A stretch of 62,658 nt of DNA from an uncultured Oscillospiraceae bacterium (GTDB taxonomy: Bacteria; Bacillota; Clostridia; Oscillospirales; Oscillospiraceae), in assembly GCA_947626085.1 (NCBI GenBank), contig CANQQU010000006.1, forward strand, positions 1 through 62,658, read 5' to 3'. A model generated the notes under the pieces. It saw nothing but the letters and a program-made list of their open reading frames with translations, had not been told where the DNA came from and ran no database searches. Position numbers and translations under genes: made by a program. Positions 25,467 through 33,119 of the stretch are shown here, in pieces (position 1 is the first letter of the stretch; the number at the start of each line of letters is the position of its first letter).

Positions 25467-26567
25467 ATGAAATTAGACGAAAAACTATTGGAAGTCTGCC
25501 GCCTGTTTCGCATCGAAGGCGACTTTTTAGGATATGACACCATCCAGATGGGCAACGTAAACCATACTTACGAGGTCCAGTTCCGCCTGCCCGACGGGAA
25601 GAAAAAGTCCTTCCTGGTCCAAAATGTGAATACCTATGTATTCAAAAACCCGGTTCAGGTGATGGAGAACATCGACAAGGTCACGGAACACATCCGGGCC
25701 AAGCTGCCGGGCCAACTCACCCTTCACTTCCACCACACCGCCGACCGGAAGACTTATGTGGAGGACGGGAGCAACTTCTGGCGGATGACCAACTTCATCC
25801 CCTGCGCCACCTACAACGCTGTTGCCGACCTGAAAATCGTCCGCAACGCCGGAGAGGCTTTTGGCGCTTTTCAAAATCAGCTCTCCGACTTCGACAGCGA
25901 TCTGCTCTACGAGACCATCCCCGATTTCCACAACACCAAGCGCCGCTACGAAGCCCTTTTGGAGGCCGCCAAAGCCGACCCTGTGGGCCGGGTCCGGGAG
26001 GTGGAGCGGGAATTGGAGTATTTGCTCTCTGTCCGGGAGACGGCGTGCAGCCTGACGGCGCTCCAGGAGCGGGGCGAACTTCCCCTACGGGTGACTCACA
26101 ACGACACCAAGATCAACAACGTCCTCTTTGACAAGCAGGACGGACGGGCCCTGGTGGTGGTGGACCTGGACACCGTCATGCCCGGGCTAGTGGGCCACGA
26201 CTTTGGGGACGCCATTCGTTTTGCCGCCAACTATGTGGAGGAGGATTCCCCCGACTTCCAGAGGGCGGGCGTAGATATGGCCGTCTTCGACGCCTTCACC
26301 GAGGGCTTTTTGAAGGAGACTGCCAGCACCCTCACGCCTCTGGAGCGGGAGACCCTGGCCCTCAGCGCCTTTGTCCTGACGGCGGAGCTGGCCACCCGGT
26401 TTTTGGCGGACTACATTTTAGGGGACCCCTATTTCAAAATCAACTATCCCCAGCACAATTTGGTCCGGACCCGGTGCCAGATCGCCCTGGCGAAGGATAT
26501 GCTCCGCAAAATGGGCGCCATGGAGCAGGCGGTCCGCCAATCCGCCCATGTACGGCTCGGGGCGTGA
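25467..26567 (+). CDS. Phosphotransferase-family sugar kinase, NahK-like
   Basis: A 366-residue protein of the aminoglycoside-phosphotransferase fold. It has MGNVNHTYEVQF (ATP-binding loop region), the catalytic-loop equivalent RVTHNDTKINNVLFD, and the metal-binding VVDLDTVMPGLVGHDFGD. These match N-acetylhexosamine 1-kinase-type enzymes, which make hexosamine 1-phosphates for nucleotide-sugar synthesis. I start at the ATG at 25467; only a weak AGAGG precedes it. It is the last gene of the glycan operon and is followed by terminators. The exact substrate is not determined. Confidence 0.75.
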   Translation: MKLDEKLLEVCRLFRIEGDFLGYDTIQMGNVNHTYEVQFRLPDGKKKSFLVQNVNTYVFKNPVQVMENIDKVTEHIRAKLPGQLTLHFHHTADRKTYVEDGSNFWRMTNFIPCATYNAVADLKIVRNAGEAFGAFQNQLSDFDSDLLYETIPDFHNTKRRYEALLEAAKADPVGRVREVERELEYLLSVRETACSLTALQERGELPLRVTHNDTKINNVLFDKQDGRALVVVDLDTVMPGLVGHDFGDAIRFAANYVEEDSPDFQRAGVDMAVFDAFTEGFLKETASTLTPLERETLALSAFVLTAELATRFLADYILGDPYFKINYPQHNLVRTRCQIALAKDMLRKMGAMEQAVRQSAHVRLGA

Positions 26568-26696
26568 GAAAAAACGGCTATAGCTTTTAGGTATTGTCTG
26601 AAATGCTTTGGTACATCGAAAGCAACCATCGATCAAACAATTTTCCACGATCTATGCACTGCGTAGATCAGCAATAGGGAAAATCCCATGAAATTC

Positions 26697-26730
26697 GGCG
26701 TAAGCAGTCCAACGACTGTTTACGCCGTTT
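26697..26730 (+). terminator. Terminator-like hairpin after the glycan operon
   Basis: GGCGTAAGCAGTC (26697-26709) pairs with GACTGTTTACGCC (26714-26726) with one mismatch, followed by GTTTTG. It lies 130 bases after the last glycan gene. Confidence 0.55.
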
Positions 26731-26738
26731 TGATTACC

Positions 26739-26797
26739 AACACGTTCCCTCCCGCTACCAAATGGAATTTGGCAGCGGAATCGGGAACGTGTTTTTT
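26739..26797 (+). terminator. Long intrinsic terminator
   Basis: AACACGTTCCC (26739-26749) pairs with GGGAACGTGTT (26783-26793), with an inner stem GCTACCAAAT/ATTTGGCAGC, and a run of T follows. It separates the glycan operon from the recombinase module. The rest of the 330-base gap from 26568 to 26897 holds only a short GATCTA-type palindrome at 26649-26669. Confidence 0.7.
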
Positions 26798-26897
26798 CAT
26801 GCCGGCGGCTCAATGCCGGTATAGGATTCGCGGCCCTCCTTCTGAAATTTGATGAAACCATTCCCATTCTCAAATTTCAGAAAAGGAGGTCTGCCCT

Positions 26898-27302
26898 ATG
26901 GCAGAGCATTTTTATATCAAGACAGAAAACGGCACCGTCGAGGTGAGTCAGGAGGTCCATCGTACATTTTACCGCATGTCGCGGCAGGAGCGCACGCAAA
27001 TGGAGAAGCTGCTGCGCAACGGGGTCCGATCCTACGATGCCCTTGTGGAGATGGGGTTGTTACAGGAGGCCAGTCAGGATAATCTGGAGGACCGGGTGAT
27101 CCGGCAGGAACTGTACCAGCAGCTCCACCGGGCCATCGATTCGCTCCCGGAGGCGGAAAGGGCGCTGATCCTGGCCATCTACTTTGAAGGACTGACGGAA
27201 AGGGAGTACGCCCGGAGGATCTCCACCAGCCAGCCGAACGTCAACAAACGACGGCACAAGGCAATCTTGCATCTCAGAGAATTTTTAGAAGAATTTTGCT
27301 GA
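26898..27302 (+). CDS. Small sigma-70-like DNA-binding protein
   Basis: A 134-residue protein. The N-terminal half (FYIKTENGTVEVSQEVHRTF) is of the type found in regulators of clostridial mobile elements. Residues 75-130 form a sigma region-4-like helix-turn-helix (ALILAIYFEGLTEREYARR and STSQPNVNKRRHKAILHL). AGGAGGTC lies just before the ATG. It sits on the same strand as the recombinase and may control the element. It is not a full sigma factor, since no region 2 is present. Confidence 0.7.
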   Translation: MAEHFYIKTENGTVEVSQEVHRTFYRMSRQERTQMEKLLRNGVRSYDALVEMGLLQEASQDNLEDRVIRQELYQQLHRAIDSLPEAERALILAIYFEGLTEREYARRISTSQPNVNKRRHKAILHLREFLEEFC

Positions 27303-27399
27303 TTTTGGTTATCAAACCGGCCTCGAACTCGGATATATAGTAGAGGGACAAATTGAGGCCCTCTGTTGAAGCTTGAAAATGGAATATCCAGAAACTGAA

Positions 27400-27700
27400 A
27401 TACATCCATCGGCGTGCCGGGGCGTTGCTCCGGCGAGCGGGACCGGAAGGTGCGCGAAGACCCGCCTGTGTGGGACACCACATCAATGAGGCAAGCAAGG
27501 CGGCGAGCGGGTCCATTTTTCCGGGAGGCAGACCGTGGCGGGTCTGATACGCGATGACAGCGCCGGTGATGGTACTCCTGTCCGGGGATTCCCCGGGCAG
27601 CTCGGAGCGGAATCTCGGAGGGGTGAAAGTCCCGTGAGCGCGGGCCAGGCGCTGTTTCAAATGTTTCTGCCCTGCCTGGGGAAGTAGTGTCGAATACAGG
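27400..27700 (+). ncRNA. Candidate structured non-coding RNA upstream of the recombinase
   Basis: The 474-base stretch from 27303 to 27776 has no convincing gene but many stems. An outer stem ACAGCGCC (27557-27564) with GGCGCTGT (27648-27655) encloses CTGTCCGGGG/CCCCGGGCAG (27578-27600) and CCCG/CGGG (27631-27644). Upstream are GCCGG/CCGGC (27416-27434), GCGGG/CCCGC (27437-27465) and TGTGG/CCACA near 27475. Nested perfect stems of this density suggest a folded RNA. I cannot name the family from memory. The strand is assumed from its neighbours. Confidence 0.5.
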
Positions 27701-27732
27701 CAAAGATACGTTATTTCATCAAATTTCAGATA

Positions 27733-27764
27733 GGGGCCGCCCTGCCAAGTGACGGGGCGGCCCC
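27733..27764 (+). repeat. Perfect inverted repeat before the recombinase module genes
   Basis: GGGGCCGCCC (27733-27742) pairs with GGGCGGCCCC (27755-27764). No T-run follows, so it is not a simple terminator. It could be a 3' boundary of the structured RNA or a protein-binding site. Confidence 0.5.
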
Positions 27765-27991
27765 GGGGGGAAGTACATGGAAGCCATCCGGAAGCTGACA
27801 GCCCTGGGGCAGAAGCATTTTCCCAAACTGCCAGCCGCCGAAAATGGCTGTGCCTTGCTTGTACTCCCCGCGGGAATGCGCCTGCGGCGGCATAGCGAAG
27901 CGCGAGGGCTACACAGAGTCCTTCTGCTGGACGGGTTGCTGCCTGGCATTTTTTGTACTGCTGCTCATAATGTCAAAAAGGGTGATGCAAT

Positions 27992-28186
27992 ATGGAAAGC
28001 GCACAGCGAGAGCTGCTCTGTGTCCTGCTGGAACGGCTTCAGGAAAATGGATTTTTATCAAAAAACACCTATTTGAAGGCCCTTGATTTGTTGCATTCTG
28101 GGATAGACTTGCCGGCCCTTCTGTGGTATCCTGTGTGCTTGACAAAGGAGGTGTCGGCACATGAATGTGCTCAGAATTCGCAATGA
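27992..28186 (+). CDS. Small protein encoded before the recombinase
   Basis: A 64-residue frame, MESAQRELLCVLLERLQENG continuing into GFLSKNTYLKALDLLHS, a two-helix pattern like SHOCT-type short domains often seen beside large serine recombinases. AGGGTG lies a few bases upstream. It overlaps the recombinase start by 26 bases, which suggests coupled translation. Function is unknown, and the gene could be a shadow; the helix pattern and the overlap are the only support. Confidence 0.45.
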   Translation: MESAQRELLCVLLERLQENGFLSKNTYLKALDLLHSGIDLPALLWYPVCLTKEVSAHECAQNSQ

Positions 28187-29819
28187 GATGCGTAACGGAA
28201 AGACGATCTTCGACCTGCCTCTGAGGGTGACCTTCTACGCGCGGGTCTCCACAGACAAGGATGAGCAGATCAATAGTCTGGAAAATCAAGTGCAGTATTA
28301 TTCCGAGCTGATCCGTTCCAAATCCAACTGGATCTATGTGGAAGGGTATGTGGACGAGGGTATCAGCGGCATCAGTACCAAAAAGCGGGACAGCTTCTTA
28401 CGGATGATCGCAGACGCCAAAGCAGGCAAGTTTGACTTCATCATCACGAAGGAGATCTCCCGCTTTTCCCGTTCCACCTTGGACAGCATCAAGTATACGC
28501 AGGAGCTTCTGGAGTACGACGTGGGTGTACTGTTTCAAAATGACAATATCAATACGCTGGATTCGGACAGTGAATTTCGACTGGTCGTCATGGCCGGGGT
28601 GGCCCAGGATGAGGTGCGGAAACTCTCCGAGCGGCTGAAGTTCGGCTTCCGGCAGGCCATCAAAAATGGCCATGTGCTTGGGAACGACCAGCTATGGGGC
28701 TACAACAAAAAGGATTGCAAGCTCACCATCAACGAGGCGGAGGCGGTCATCATCCGCAGCATCTTCGATCTCTATGCCAACAAGGGCGTGGGGGTGCGAA
28801 CGATCTCCAAGATACTCTACGATGAGGGGTACACCAGCAGACAGGGAAACGCCTTTAATGTTCTGACCATTCGGCATATTCTCTGCAACCCAAAATATAA
28901 GGGCTGGTACTGCGCCAATATGTCCCAGACGGTGGACTACCGCACCAAGCGAAAGGTTTTCCTGGATGAGAGCGAATGGATCATGTACCCCGATCCCTCG
29001 ATTCCGGCGATCGTCTCCGAGGAGCTATGGGATCGGGCGCACGCGATCTACAAAAGGCGCAGCGCCGAAGCTCGGGCCAGAGCCAACGGCGCCAGCTTCC
29101 ACAATCGGTATTCTTACAGTGGCAAGCTCATCTGCGAGGAGCACCAGACCAGCTTCCACCGCCAGGTCCTGGACAGCGGCAAGGAGGTCTGGCAGTGCCG
29201 GGTCTACCGCAACCGTGGCCGAGCCGCTTGCTCCGCCCCACAACTTCGTACTGAGGAGCTGGACCGGATCATGGCCGATATCTTTACCTCTATGATAAAG
29301 GACCGGGGAGCCATCATTCGGGCGGTTATGACCGTCCTGGAGGCTGTCCCCCAAGAGCACGACTACAGCAAGGATATCCAACGGCTTGAATCTGAGATCG
29401 ACGCCATCGCTGTCAAAAAAGACCGTTTACTGGAACTGAGCATCGATGGCATGATATCCAAGGCTGAGTTCAAACAGCGAAACGACGGATTCAACGAGCA
29501 GATGGCGCGGCTGGAGCAATCCTTGCGGGAGCTCCGGGGCGAGGAGCAGAGAAACGCCATGACCGCTCCCCAGCTTGCCCAGATACAGGAGGCACTGGAG
29601 GGGATGCTGACATTTGAAGGCGGCATCGATTCCAAACTGGTAACGACCATTTTAGACCGCATCATCGTGAAAAAAGAGAGTACAAAGGAGCATATTTGCC
29701 TGGAAATACACCTGAAATTTGGAGAGCCGCTTGGGGTCGCTTTTGAGCGCCCAAATCCTTCCTATCGTGATAGCCGTTCAAAAAGTACTACACCCAGACC
29801 GCCGACCAGGAGGACCTGA
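28161..29819 (+). CDS. spoIVCA: Large serine recombinase, SpoIVCA-like
   Basis: A 552-residue site-specific recombinase. The catalytic domain has Ser30 in FYARVSTDKDEQ and the arginine motif ITKEISRFSRSTLDSI. The recombinase domain (GYNKKDCKLTINEAEAV) follows, then a zinc ribbon with cysteines near residues 325-355 and a coiled coil near residues 410-470. AAAGGAGG precedes the ATG. Its last dozen codons lie inside sigK DNA in another frame, so the gene reaches across the element end. By analogy with SpoIVCA it should excise the element in the mother cell to rebuild sigK. Confidence 0.82.
   Translation: MNVLRIRNEMRNGKTIFDLPLRVTFYARVSTDKDEQINSLENQVQYYSELIRSKSNWIYVEGYVDEGISGISTKKRDSFLRMIADAKAGKFDFIITKEISRFSRSTLDSIKYTQELLEYDVGVLFQNDNINTLDSDSEFRLVVMAGVAQDEVRKLSERLKFGFRQAIKNGHVLGNDQLWGYNKKDCKLTINEAEAVIIRSIFDLYANKGVGVRTISKILYDEGYTSRQGNAFNVLTIRHILCNPKYKGWYCANMSQTVDYRTKRKVFLDESEWIMYPDPSIPAIVSEELWDRAHAIYKRRSAEARARANGASFHNRYSYSGKLICEEHQTSFHRQVLDSGKEVWQCRVYRNRGRAACSAPQLRTEELDRIMADIFTSMIKDRGAIIRAVMTVLEAVPQEHDYSKDIQRLESEIDAIAVKKDRLLELSIDGMISKAEFKQRNDGFNEQMARLEQSLRELRGEEQRNAMTAPQLAQIQEALEGMLTFEGGIDSKLVTTILDRIIVKKESTKEHICLEIHLKFGEPLGVAFERPNPSYRDSRSKSTTPRPPTRRT
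29765..29792 (+). other. Predicted recombination junction between element and sigK
   Basis: In the sigma frame a TAG lies at 29771-29773, and the sigma-K sequence is recognisable from Lys-Lys-Tyr-Tyr at 29780. The intact gene would read HIVKKYY here. The crossover must lie in or near ATCGTGATAGCCGTTCAAAA. The exact core needs the partner site, which is not in the window. Confidence 0.6.
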
Positions 29820-30274
29820 TCTCCATCGGCACCATCGGGCTCATCAAGGGGATCACCACCTTTGACGCGGCCAAGGGCGTGCGGCTGGCCACCTACGCCG
29901 CCCGGTGCGTGGAAAACGAGATCCTGATGTACTTCCGCAGTCAGCGCAAGTCCAGCCAGGACGTGTCGCTGTCGGACTACATCGAGACCGGGGCGGACGG
30001 AGCGGCCCTGTCTCTCATGGACGTGGTCAGCGACGACGAGGACCTGCTGGAGCGGGTCAGCAGCCGGGAGACCCGGCAGGAGCTGCTCCAGGCGGTGGAT
30101 CGGTGCCTGACGGAGCAGGAGCGGCAGGTGATCGTCATGCGCTACGGTCTGGGTGGGCGGGCGCCCAGCCGCCAGCGGGAGGTGGCCCAGGCCATCGGCA
30201 TCAGCCGGAGCTACGTCTCCCGGATCGAGAAGCGGGCCCTGGAAAAGCTCCGGCGGGCGCTGGAGGAGCCGTAA
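29780..30274 (+). CDS. sigK: RNA polymerase sigma-K, 3' part (SpoIIIC-like fragment)
   Basis: The fragment begins KKYYTQTADQEDLISIGTIG and contains most of region 2 (RLATYAARCVENEILMYFR), region 3 and region 4.2 ending SRSYVSRIEKRALEKLRRAL. These are hallmarks of sigma-K, the late mother-cell sporulation sigma factor. The first 70 or so codons, with the pro-sequence and region 1/2.1, are absent, and the frame is closed by a TAG at the recombinase end. This is an interrupted sigK waiting for excision, not a random truncation. Known skin elements split sigK too; whether at this codon I cannot say. Confidence 0.85.
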   Translation, partial: KKYYTQTADQEDLISIGTIGLIKGITTFDAAKGVRLATYAARCVENEILMYFRSQRKSSQDVSLSDYIETGADGAALSLMDVVSDDEDLLERVSSRETRQELLQAVDRCLTEQERQVIVMRYGLGGRAPSRQREVAQAIGISRSYVSRIEKRALEKLRRALEEP

Positions 30275-30276
30275 AA

Positions 30277-30303
30277 ACCCGCCGTTTTCAAAACGGCGGG
30301 TTC
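30277..30303. terminator. Bidirectional terminator between sigK and the convergent gene
   Basis: AACCCGCCGTTTT pairs with AAAACGGCGGGTT in a near-perfect stem. It lies two bases after the sigK stop and just before the end of the minus-strand gene, so it can serve both. Confidence 0.75.
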
Positions 30304-30306
30304 GGC

Positions 30307-30669
30307 TCAAGTAATGCCCTGGGTCTCCAGCAGCTCCACCACGCCCTGACCCCGGGCGGTAAGGGCCACGCTTCCCCGGAGGGGAAAGCCGGCGTAGGCG
30401 CTGTAATCGAAGCGGGCCAGGGGCTGGTCAAAGTCCAGGCTGACCAGGCCCTTCCGCTCCAGGAGCTTTAAGATCAGGCTGTATTCCTCCGGCGGGCGAA
30501 GATCGTCCTCCAGATAGACCGGCTCCTCGTCCCCGGCCCGCCGGGCCACCGGCAGGAAGGGAATTTGCCCCAGCTTGTTCAGCATTTCCACTTCTCCCGG
30601 GGTCAGCTCCAGGCTGCCCCGGCAGCCGGGGCAGCCGCCGCAATTTTGACAGGTTTTGCAGGTATCCAT
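30307..30669 (-). CDS. Uncharacterised cysteine-rich protein
   Basis: A 120-residue protein with an N-terminal cysteine cluster CKTCQNCGGCPGC that could bind zinc or an iron-sulfur cluster. A winged-helix-like body follows (LTPGEVEMLNKLGQIPFLP, LILKLLERKGLVSLDFD, ALTARGQGVVELL). I start at 30669, with GGAGG seven bases upstream; the start at 30675 would overlap that site. It is transcribed towards sigK. I do not recognise the family. A metal-sensing regulator is possible but unproven. Confidence 0.65.
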   Translation of the reverse strand: MDTCKTCQNCGGCPGCRGSLELTPGEVEMLNKLGQIPFLPVARRAGDEEPVYLEDDLRPPEEYSLILKLLERKGLVSLDFDQPLARFDYSAYAGFPLRGSVALTARGQGVVELLETQGIT

Positions 30670-30731
30670 ATTCATTCCTCCGCTTTTAGTATACCCGGGT
30701 CCCGAGGAAATTGTCAAGGCTGAAAATACCG

Positions 30732-30760
30732 TTGCAATTTTTGGAGAAATGGGTTATACT
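30732..30760 (+). promoter_or_regulatory. Sigma-A promoter of the thioredoxin gene
   Basis: TTGCAA (30732-30737) and TATACT (30755-30760) are separated by 17 bases, and the start codon lies 31 bases downstream. Confidence 0.7.
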
Positions 30761-30791
30761 GTGGATAGTCTCAAGCAAAGGAGTGGTTGCG

Positions 30792-31103
30792 TTGACCAAG
30801 TATGAGATCACCCAGGAAAACTATGAGGAACTGGTGACCAAGTCCGAAAAGCCGGTGCTGCTGGACTTCTGGGCGACCTGGTGCGGCCCCTGCCGGATGG
30901 TCTCCCCGGTGCTGGACGAGATCGCCGAGGAGAACGAAAACCTGGTGCTGGGCAAGATCAATGTGGACGAGCAGGGCGCTCTGGCGGCCCAATTCCGGAT
31001 CGTCAGCATCCCCACCATGATCCTGATGGACCACGGCGAGCAGGTGGAAAAGGTGATCGGCTACCGGCCCAAGGAGGAGCTCAAGGAGCTGCTGGGTATC
31101 TGA
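30792..31103 (+). CDS. trxA: Thioredoxin
   Basis: A 103-residue thioredoxin with the active site WCGPC (Cys31 and Cys34) and the cis-proline motif SIPTMILMDHG. It reduces disulfides in cytoplasmic proteins. The start is a TTG at 30792, eight bases after AAGGAG; this choice gives the normal family length and N-terminus. It has its own promoter and a strong terminator, so it is probably monocistronic. Confidence 0.93.
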   Translation: MTKYEITQENYEELVTKSEKPVLLDFWATWCGPCRMVSPVLDEIAEENENLVLGKINVDEQGALAAQFRIVSIPTMILMDHGEQVEKVIGYRPKEELKELLGI

Positions 31104-31104
31104 C

Positions 31105-31136
31105 AAAAACCGGACGGCGTCCCCGTCCGGTTTTTT
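31105..31136 (+). terminator. Intrinsic terminator after thioredoxin
   Basis: ACCGGACGG pairs with CCGTCCGGT across CGTCC, followed by six T residues. Confidence 0.85.
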
Positions 31137-31153
31137 CTGAGAGGAACGTGTAC

Positions 31154-32338
31154 ATGGAAAAGAACTACCGCCCCACCATCTATGCCTGCTTCGTGGGCTA
31201 TGTGGTGCAGGCCATCGTCAATAATTTCGCGCCGCTGCTGTTTCTGACCTTCCAGCGGCGCTACGGTATTCCCTTGGAGCGGATCACCCTGCTGGTTTCC
31301 TTGAATTTTGGGGTGCAGCTGCTGGTGGATCTGCTGTCTGTCAAGTGGGTGGACCGGCTGGGCTACCGGGCCAGCATGGTGCTGGCCCACGGGGCCGCCG
31401 CCCTGGGGCTCGTGCTGCTGGCGGTCCTGCCGGGGCTGCTGCCGGACCCCTACTGGGGCCTGCTGGTGGCCGTGGTGTGCTACGCCCTGGGGGGCGGGCT
31501 GCTGGAGGTGACAGTGAGCCCCGTGATGGAGGCCTGCCCCACGGAAAACAAGGCCGGGGCCATGAGCCTGCTCCACTCCTTCTACTGCTGGGGCCATATG
31601 GCCGTGGTGCTGCTGAGTACCGGCTTTTTCGCCCTGTTTGGGGTGGAGAACTGGCCGGTTTTGGCACTCCTCTGGGCACTGGTGCCCCTGGGGAACCTGT
31701 TCGCCTTCACTCGGGTGCCCATCGCCGGACTGCTGCCCGAGGGGCAGCGGGAAATGGGCCTGCCCACCCTGCTGAAAAATGGCCTATTCTGGACGCTGTT
31801 TCTGCTGATGCTCTGCGCCGGGGCCTGCGAGCAGGCGGTGAGCCAGTGGGCCTCCCTCTTTGCCGAGGAGGCCCTGGGGGTAGAAAAGACGGTGGGCGAT
31901 CTGACGGGGCCCATGTTCTTCGCCGGCATGATGGGCCTGTCCCGGGCCATCTACGGCAAATTGGGGGACCGGCTGCCATTGGAAAAAAGCATTGCCGTCT
32001 GCGGCGTCATGTGCCTGGGGGCCTATCTGCTGATCGCCGGGTCCCCCATCCCCGTCCTGGGGCTGCTGGGCTGCGGGCTGTGCGGCTTTAGTGTGGGCAT
32101 TTTGTGGCCGGGGACCTTCTCCATGGCCGCCCGGGCCCTTCCCGCCGGGGGAACGGCCCTGTTTGCCCTGCTGGACCTGGCGGGGGACCTGGGCTGCTCC
32201 GGCGGCCCCACCTATGTGGGCCTCCTCTCCGGCTCCCTGGGCCTGCGGGCGGGCATCGCCTGGGGCTGTGTGTTTCCGGTGCTGCTGCTCCTCGGGCTGT
32301 GGGGGAAGAGGAAGCTCTCTACCCCTGGCCCAAAATAG
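31154..32338 (+). CDS. MFS transporter
   Basis: A 394-residue membrane protein with twelve hydrophobic segments. It has the MFS loop sequence VKWVDRLGYRASMVLAHG between segments 2 and 3 and a second-half counterpart GKLGDRLPLEKSIAVCG. It resembles the FucP/Fucose-type and YfkF-type carriers, but the substrate cannot be read. GAGAGGA precedes the ATG. Its last 20 bases overlap the convergent minus-strand gene. Confidence 0.82.
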   Translation: MEKNYRPTIYACFVGYVVQAIVNNFAPLLFLTFQRRYGIPLERITLLVSLNFGVQLLVDLLSVKWVDRLGYRASMVLAHGAAALGLVLLAVLPGLLPDPYWGLLVAVVCYALGGGLLEVTVSPVMEACPTENKAGAMSLLHSFYCWGHMAVVLLSTGFFALFGVENWPVLALLWALVPLGNLFAFTRVPIAGLLPEGQREMGLPTLLKNGLFWTLFLLMLCAGACEQAVSQWASLFAEEALGVEKTVGDLTGPMFFAGMMGLSRAIYGKLGDRLPLEKSIAVCGVMCLGAYLLIAGSPIPVLGLLGCGLCGFSVGILWPGTFSMAARALPAGGTALFALLDLAGDLGCSGGPTYVGLLSGSLGLRAGIAWGCVFPVLLLLGLWGKRKLSTPGPK

Positions 32339-32660
32339 AGACGACCCGCAGAGGGATCCCCCGTTTTTCGCACTGCTCGATAACAAACCGGGTCCCTGGG
32401 GATCGCCCGTCCCAGAAGGCCAGGACCAGATCCGCGTTTTCAATGATGGTGATGTTCCGCCGCAGGGGCGCCGCCTTTCCGAAACGCCGGTAATCCGGCA
32501 GATATTCCGTCAGCTTCAGGTGGTTTTCCATGGCGCAATCCCTGGCGGAGCGGTCCACCCCCTGGGCGCCGCCGCTGATGATCTCGGTGGTTTCTTGGGG
32601 AAGGTAGTCCATTAGATCGGGCACGGACAGCGACCGGGACCCGATGACCGCGACTTTCAT
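32319..32660 (-). CDS. SLOG/DUF2493-type nucleotide-binding protein
   Basis: A 113-residue Rossmann-like protein with the family opening VAVIGSRSLSVPDL, IISGGAQGVDRSARDCA and DLVLAFWDGRSPGT. These mark the SLOG superfamily (YspA/DUF2493 branch), proposed to bind nucleotides or NAD-derived ligands, and often found near defence or mobile genes. The role here is unknown. The reading frame ends inside the convergent MFS gene. Confidence 0.72.
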   Translation of the reverse strand: MKVAVIGSRSLSVPDLMDYLPQETTEIISGGAQGVDRSARDCAMENHLKLTEYLPDYRRFGKAAPLRRNITIIENADLVLAFWDGRSPGTRFVIEQCEKRGIPLRVVSILGQG

Positions 32661-32762
32661 AGCGTTCCCTCCAATTTAGATATACTGTATATCTATTTGG
32701 AACATAATATCACATAATTTCCATAAAATAAACACACCAAAACCATTTTTGAGGTGTTTTTT

Positions 32763-32972
32763 ATGGCAGTGAAAAGCGTTTCTATCCGCATTGAGCAGGA
32801 GATGCTCGACAAGCTGAGCTATGTTGCCGAGTACGAGGGCCGGAGCCTGAACAGCCACATCCTGGTCCTGATCCGCCGGGACATCCAGAATTTTGAGAAG
32901 ACCTGGGGCCCCATCACCGGCCAGATCGGCAAGGACGTGAACGTGAAGCCCTCCAAGCACAGCCCGGTATGA
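32763..32972 (+). CDS. Arc/ribbon-helix-helix DNA-binding protein
   Basis: A 69-residue protein. MAVKSVSIRIEQEMLDKLSY followed by AEYEGRSLNSHILVLIRRDI is a standard ribbon-helix-helix, which binds DNA as a dimer through its N-terminal strand. GAGGTG lies nine bases before the ATG; an upstream GTG at 32754 would remove that spacing. No toxin gene is next to it, so it is more likely a lone regulator than an antitoxin. Confidence 0.75.
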   Translation: MAVKSVSIRIEQEMLDKLSYVAEYEGRSLNSHILVLIRRDIQNFEKTWGPITGQIGKDVNVKPSKHSPV

Positions 32973-33050
32973 AAAATTCCCCTTGTAAACATCAGGAAAA
33001 TGTGTTACCATAAGGCGGAAAACCATTCTTTTTCCCCAACAGGAGGCACT

Positions 33051-33074
33051 ATGAGTCACTTTGGGCCAATTTAG
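33051..33074 (+). CDS. Seven-codon leader peptide upstream of prfC
   Basis: A strong AGGAGG site sits four bases before ATG, and the frame reads MSHFGPI then TAG. It ends 45 bases before the release factor 3 start. The ribosome site is better than that of prfC itself. A leader peptide ending in UAG ahead of a termination factor could couple expression to termination efficiency. That is inference; the site could also be a decayed gene start. Confidence 0.4.
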   Translation: MSHFGPI

Positions 33075-33119
33075 CCGTTCCTCCAAGCAAATGACGATTT
33101 GATTTTTGGAGGGAATATT

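Noticed and set aside
26688..26879. Short frame MKFGVSSPTTVYAVLITN through the two terminator hairpins
   Set aside because: The sequence is fully explained by the two inverted repeats, and no ribosome binding site precedes it.
27621..27640. GGGTGAAAGTCCC as part of a group II intron
   Set aside because: No reverse transcriptase, no recognisable domain V and no intron ends nearby; treated as a general structured RNA.
27777..28076. A 99-codon frame with a GGGGG-type site before its ATG, beginning MEAIRKLTALGQKHFP
   Set aside because: The first 35 codons look protein-like, but the remainder overlaps two other open frames and loses any pattern. It may be a decayed small gene; I could not choose a frame.
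29879..30274. Independent gene starting at the GTG at 29879
   Set aside because: Sigma-K homology extends upstream of this codon to the recombinase junction, and no ribosome site precedes it.
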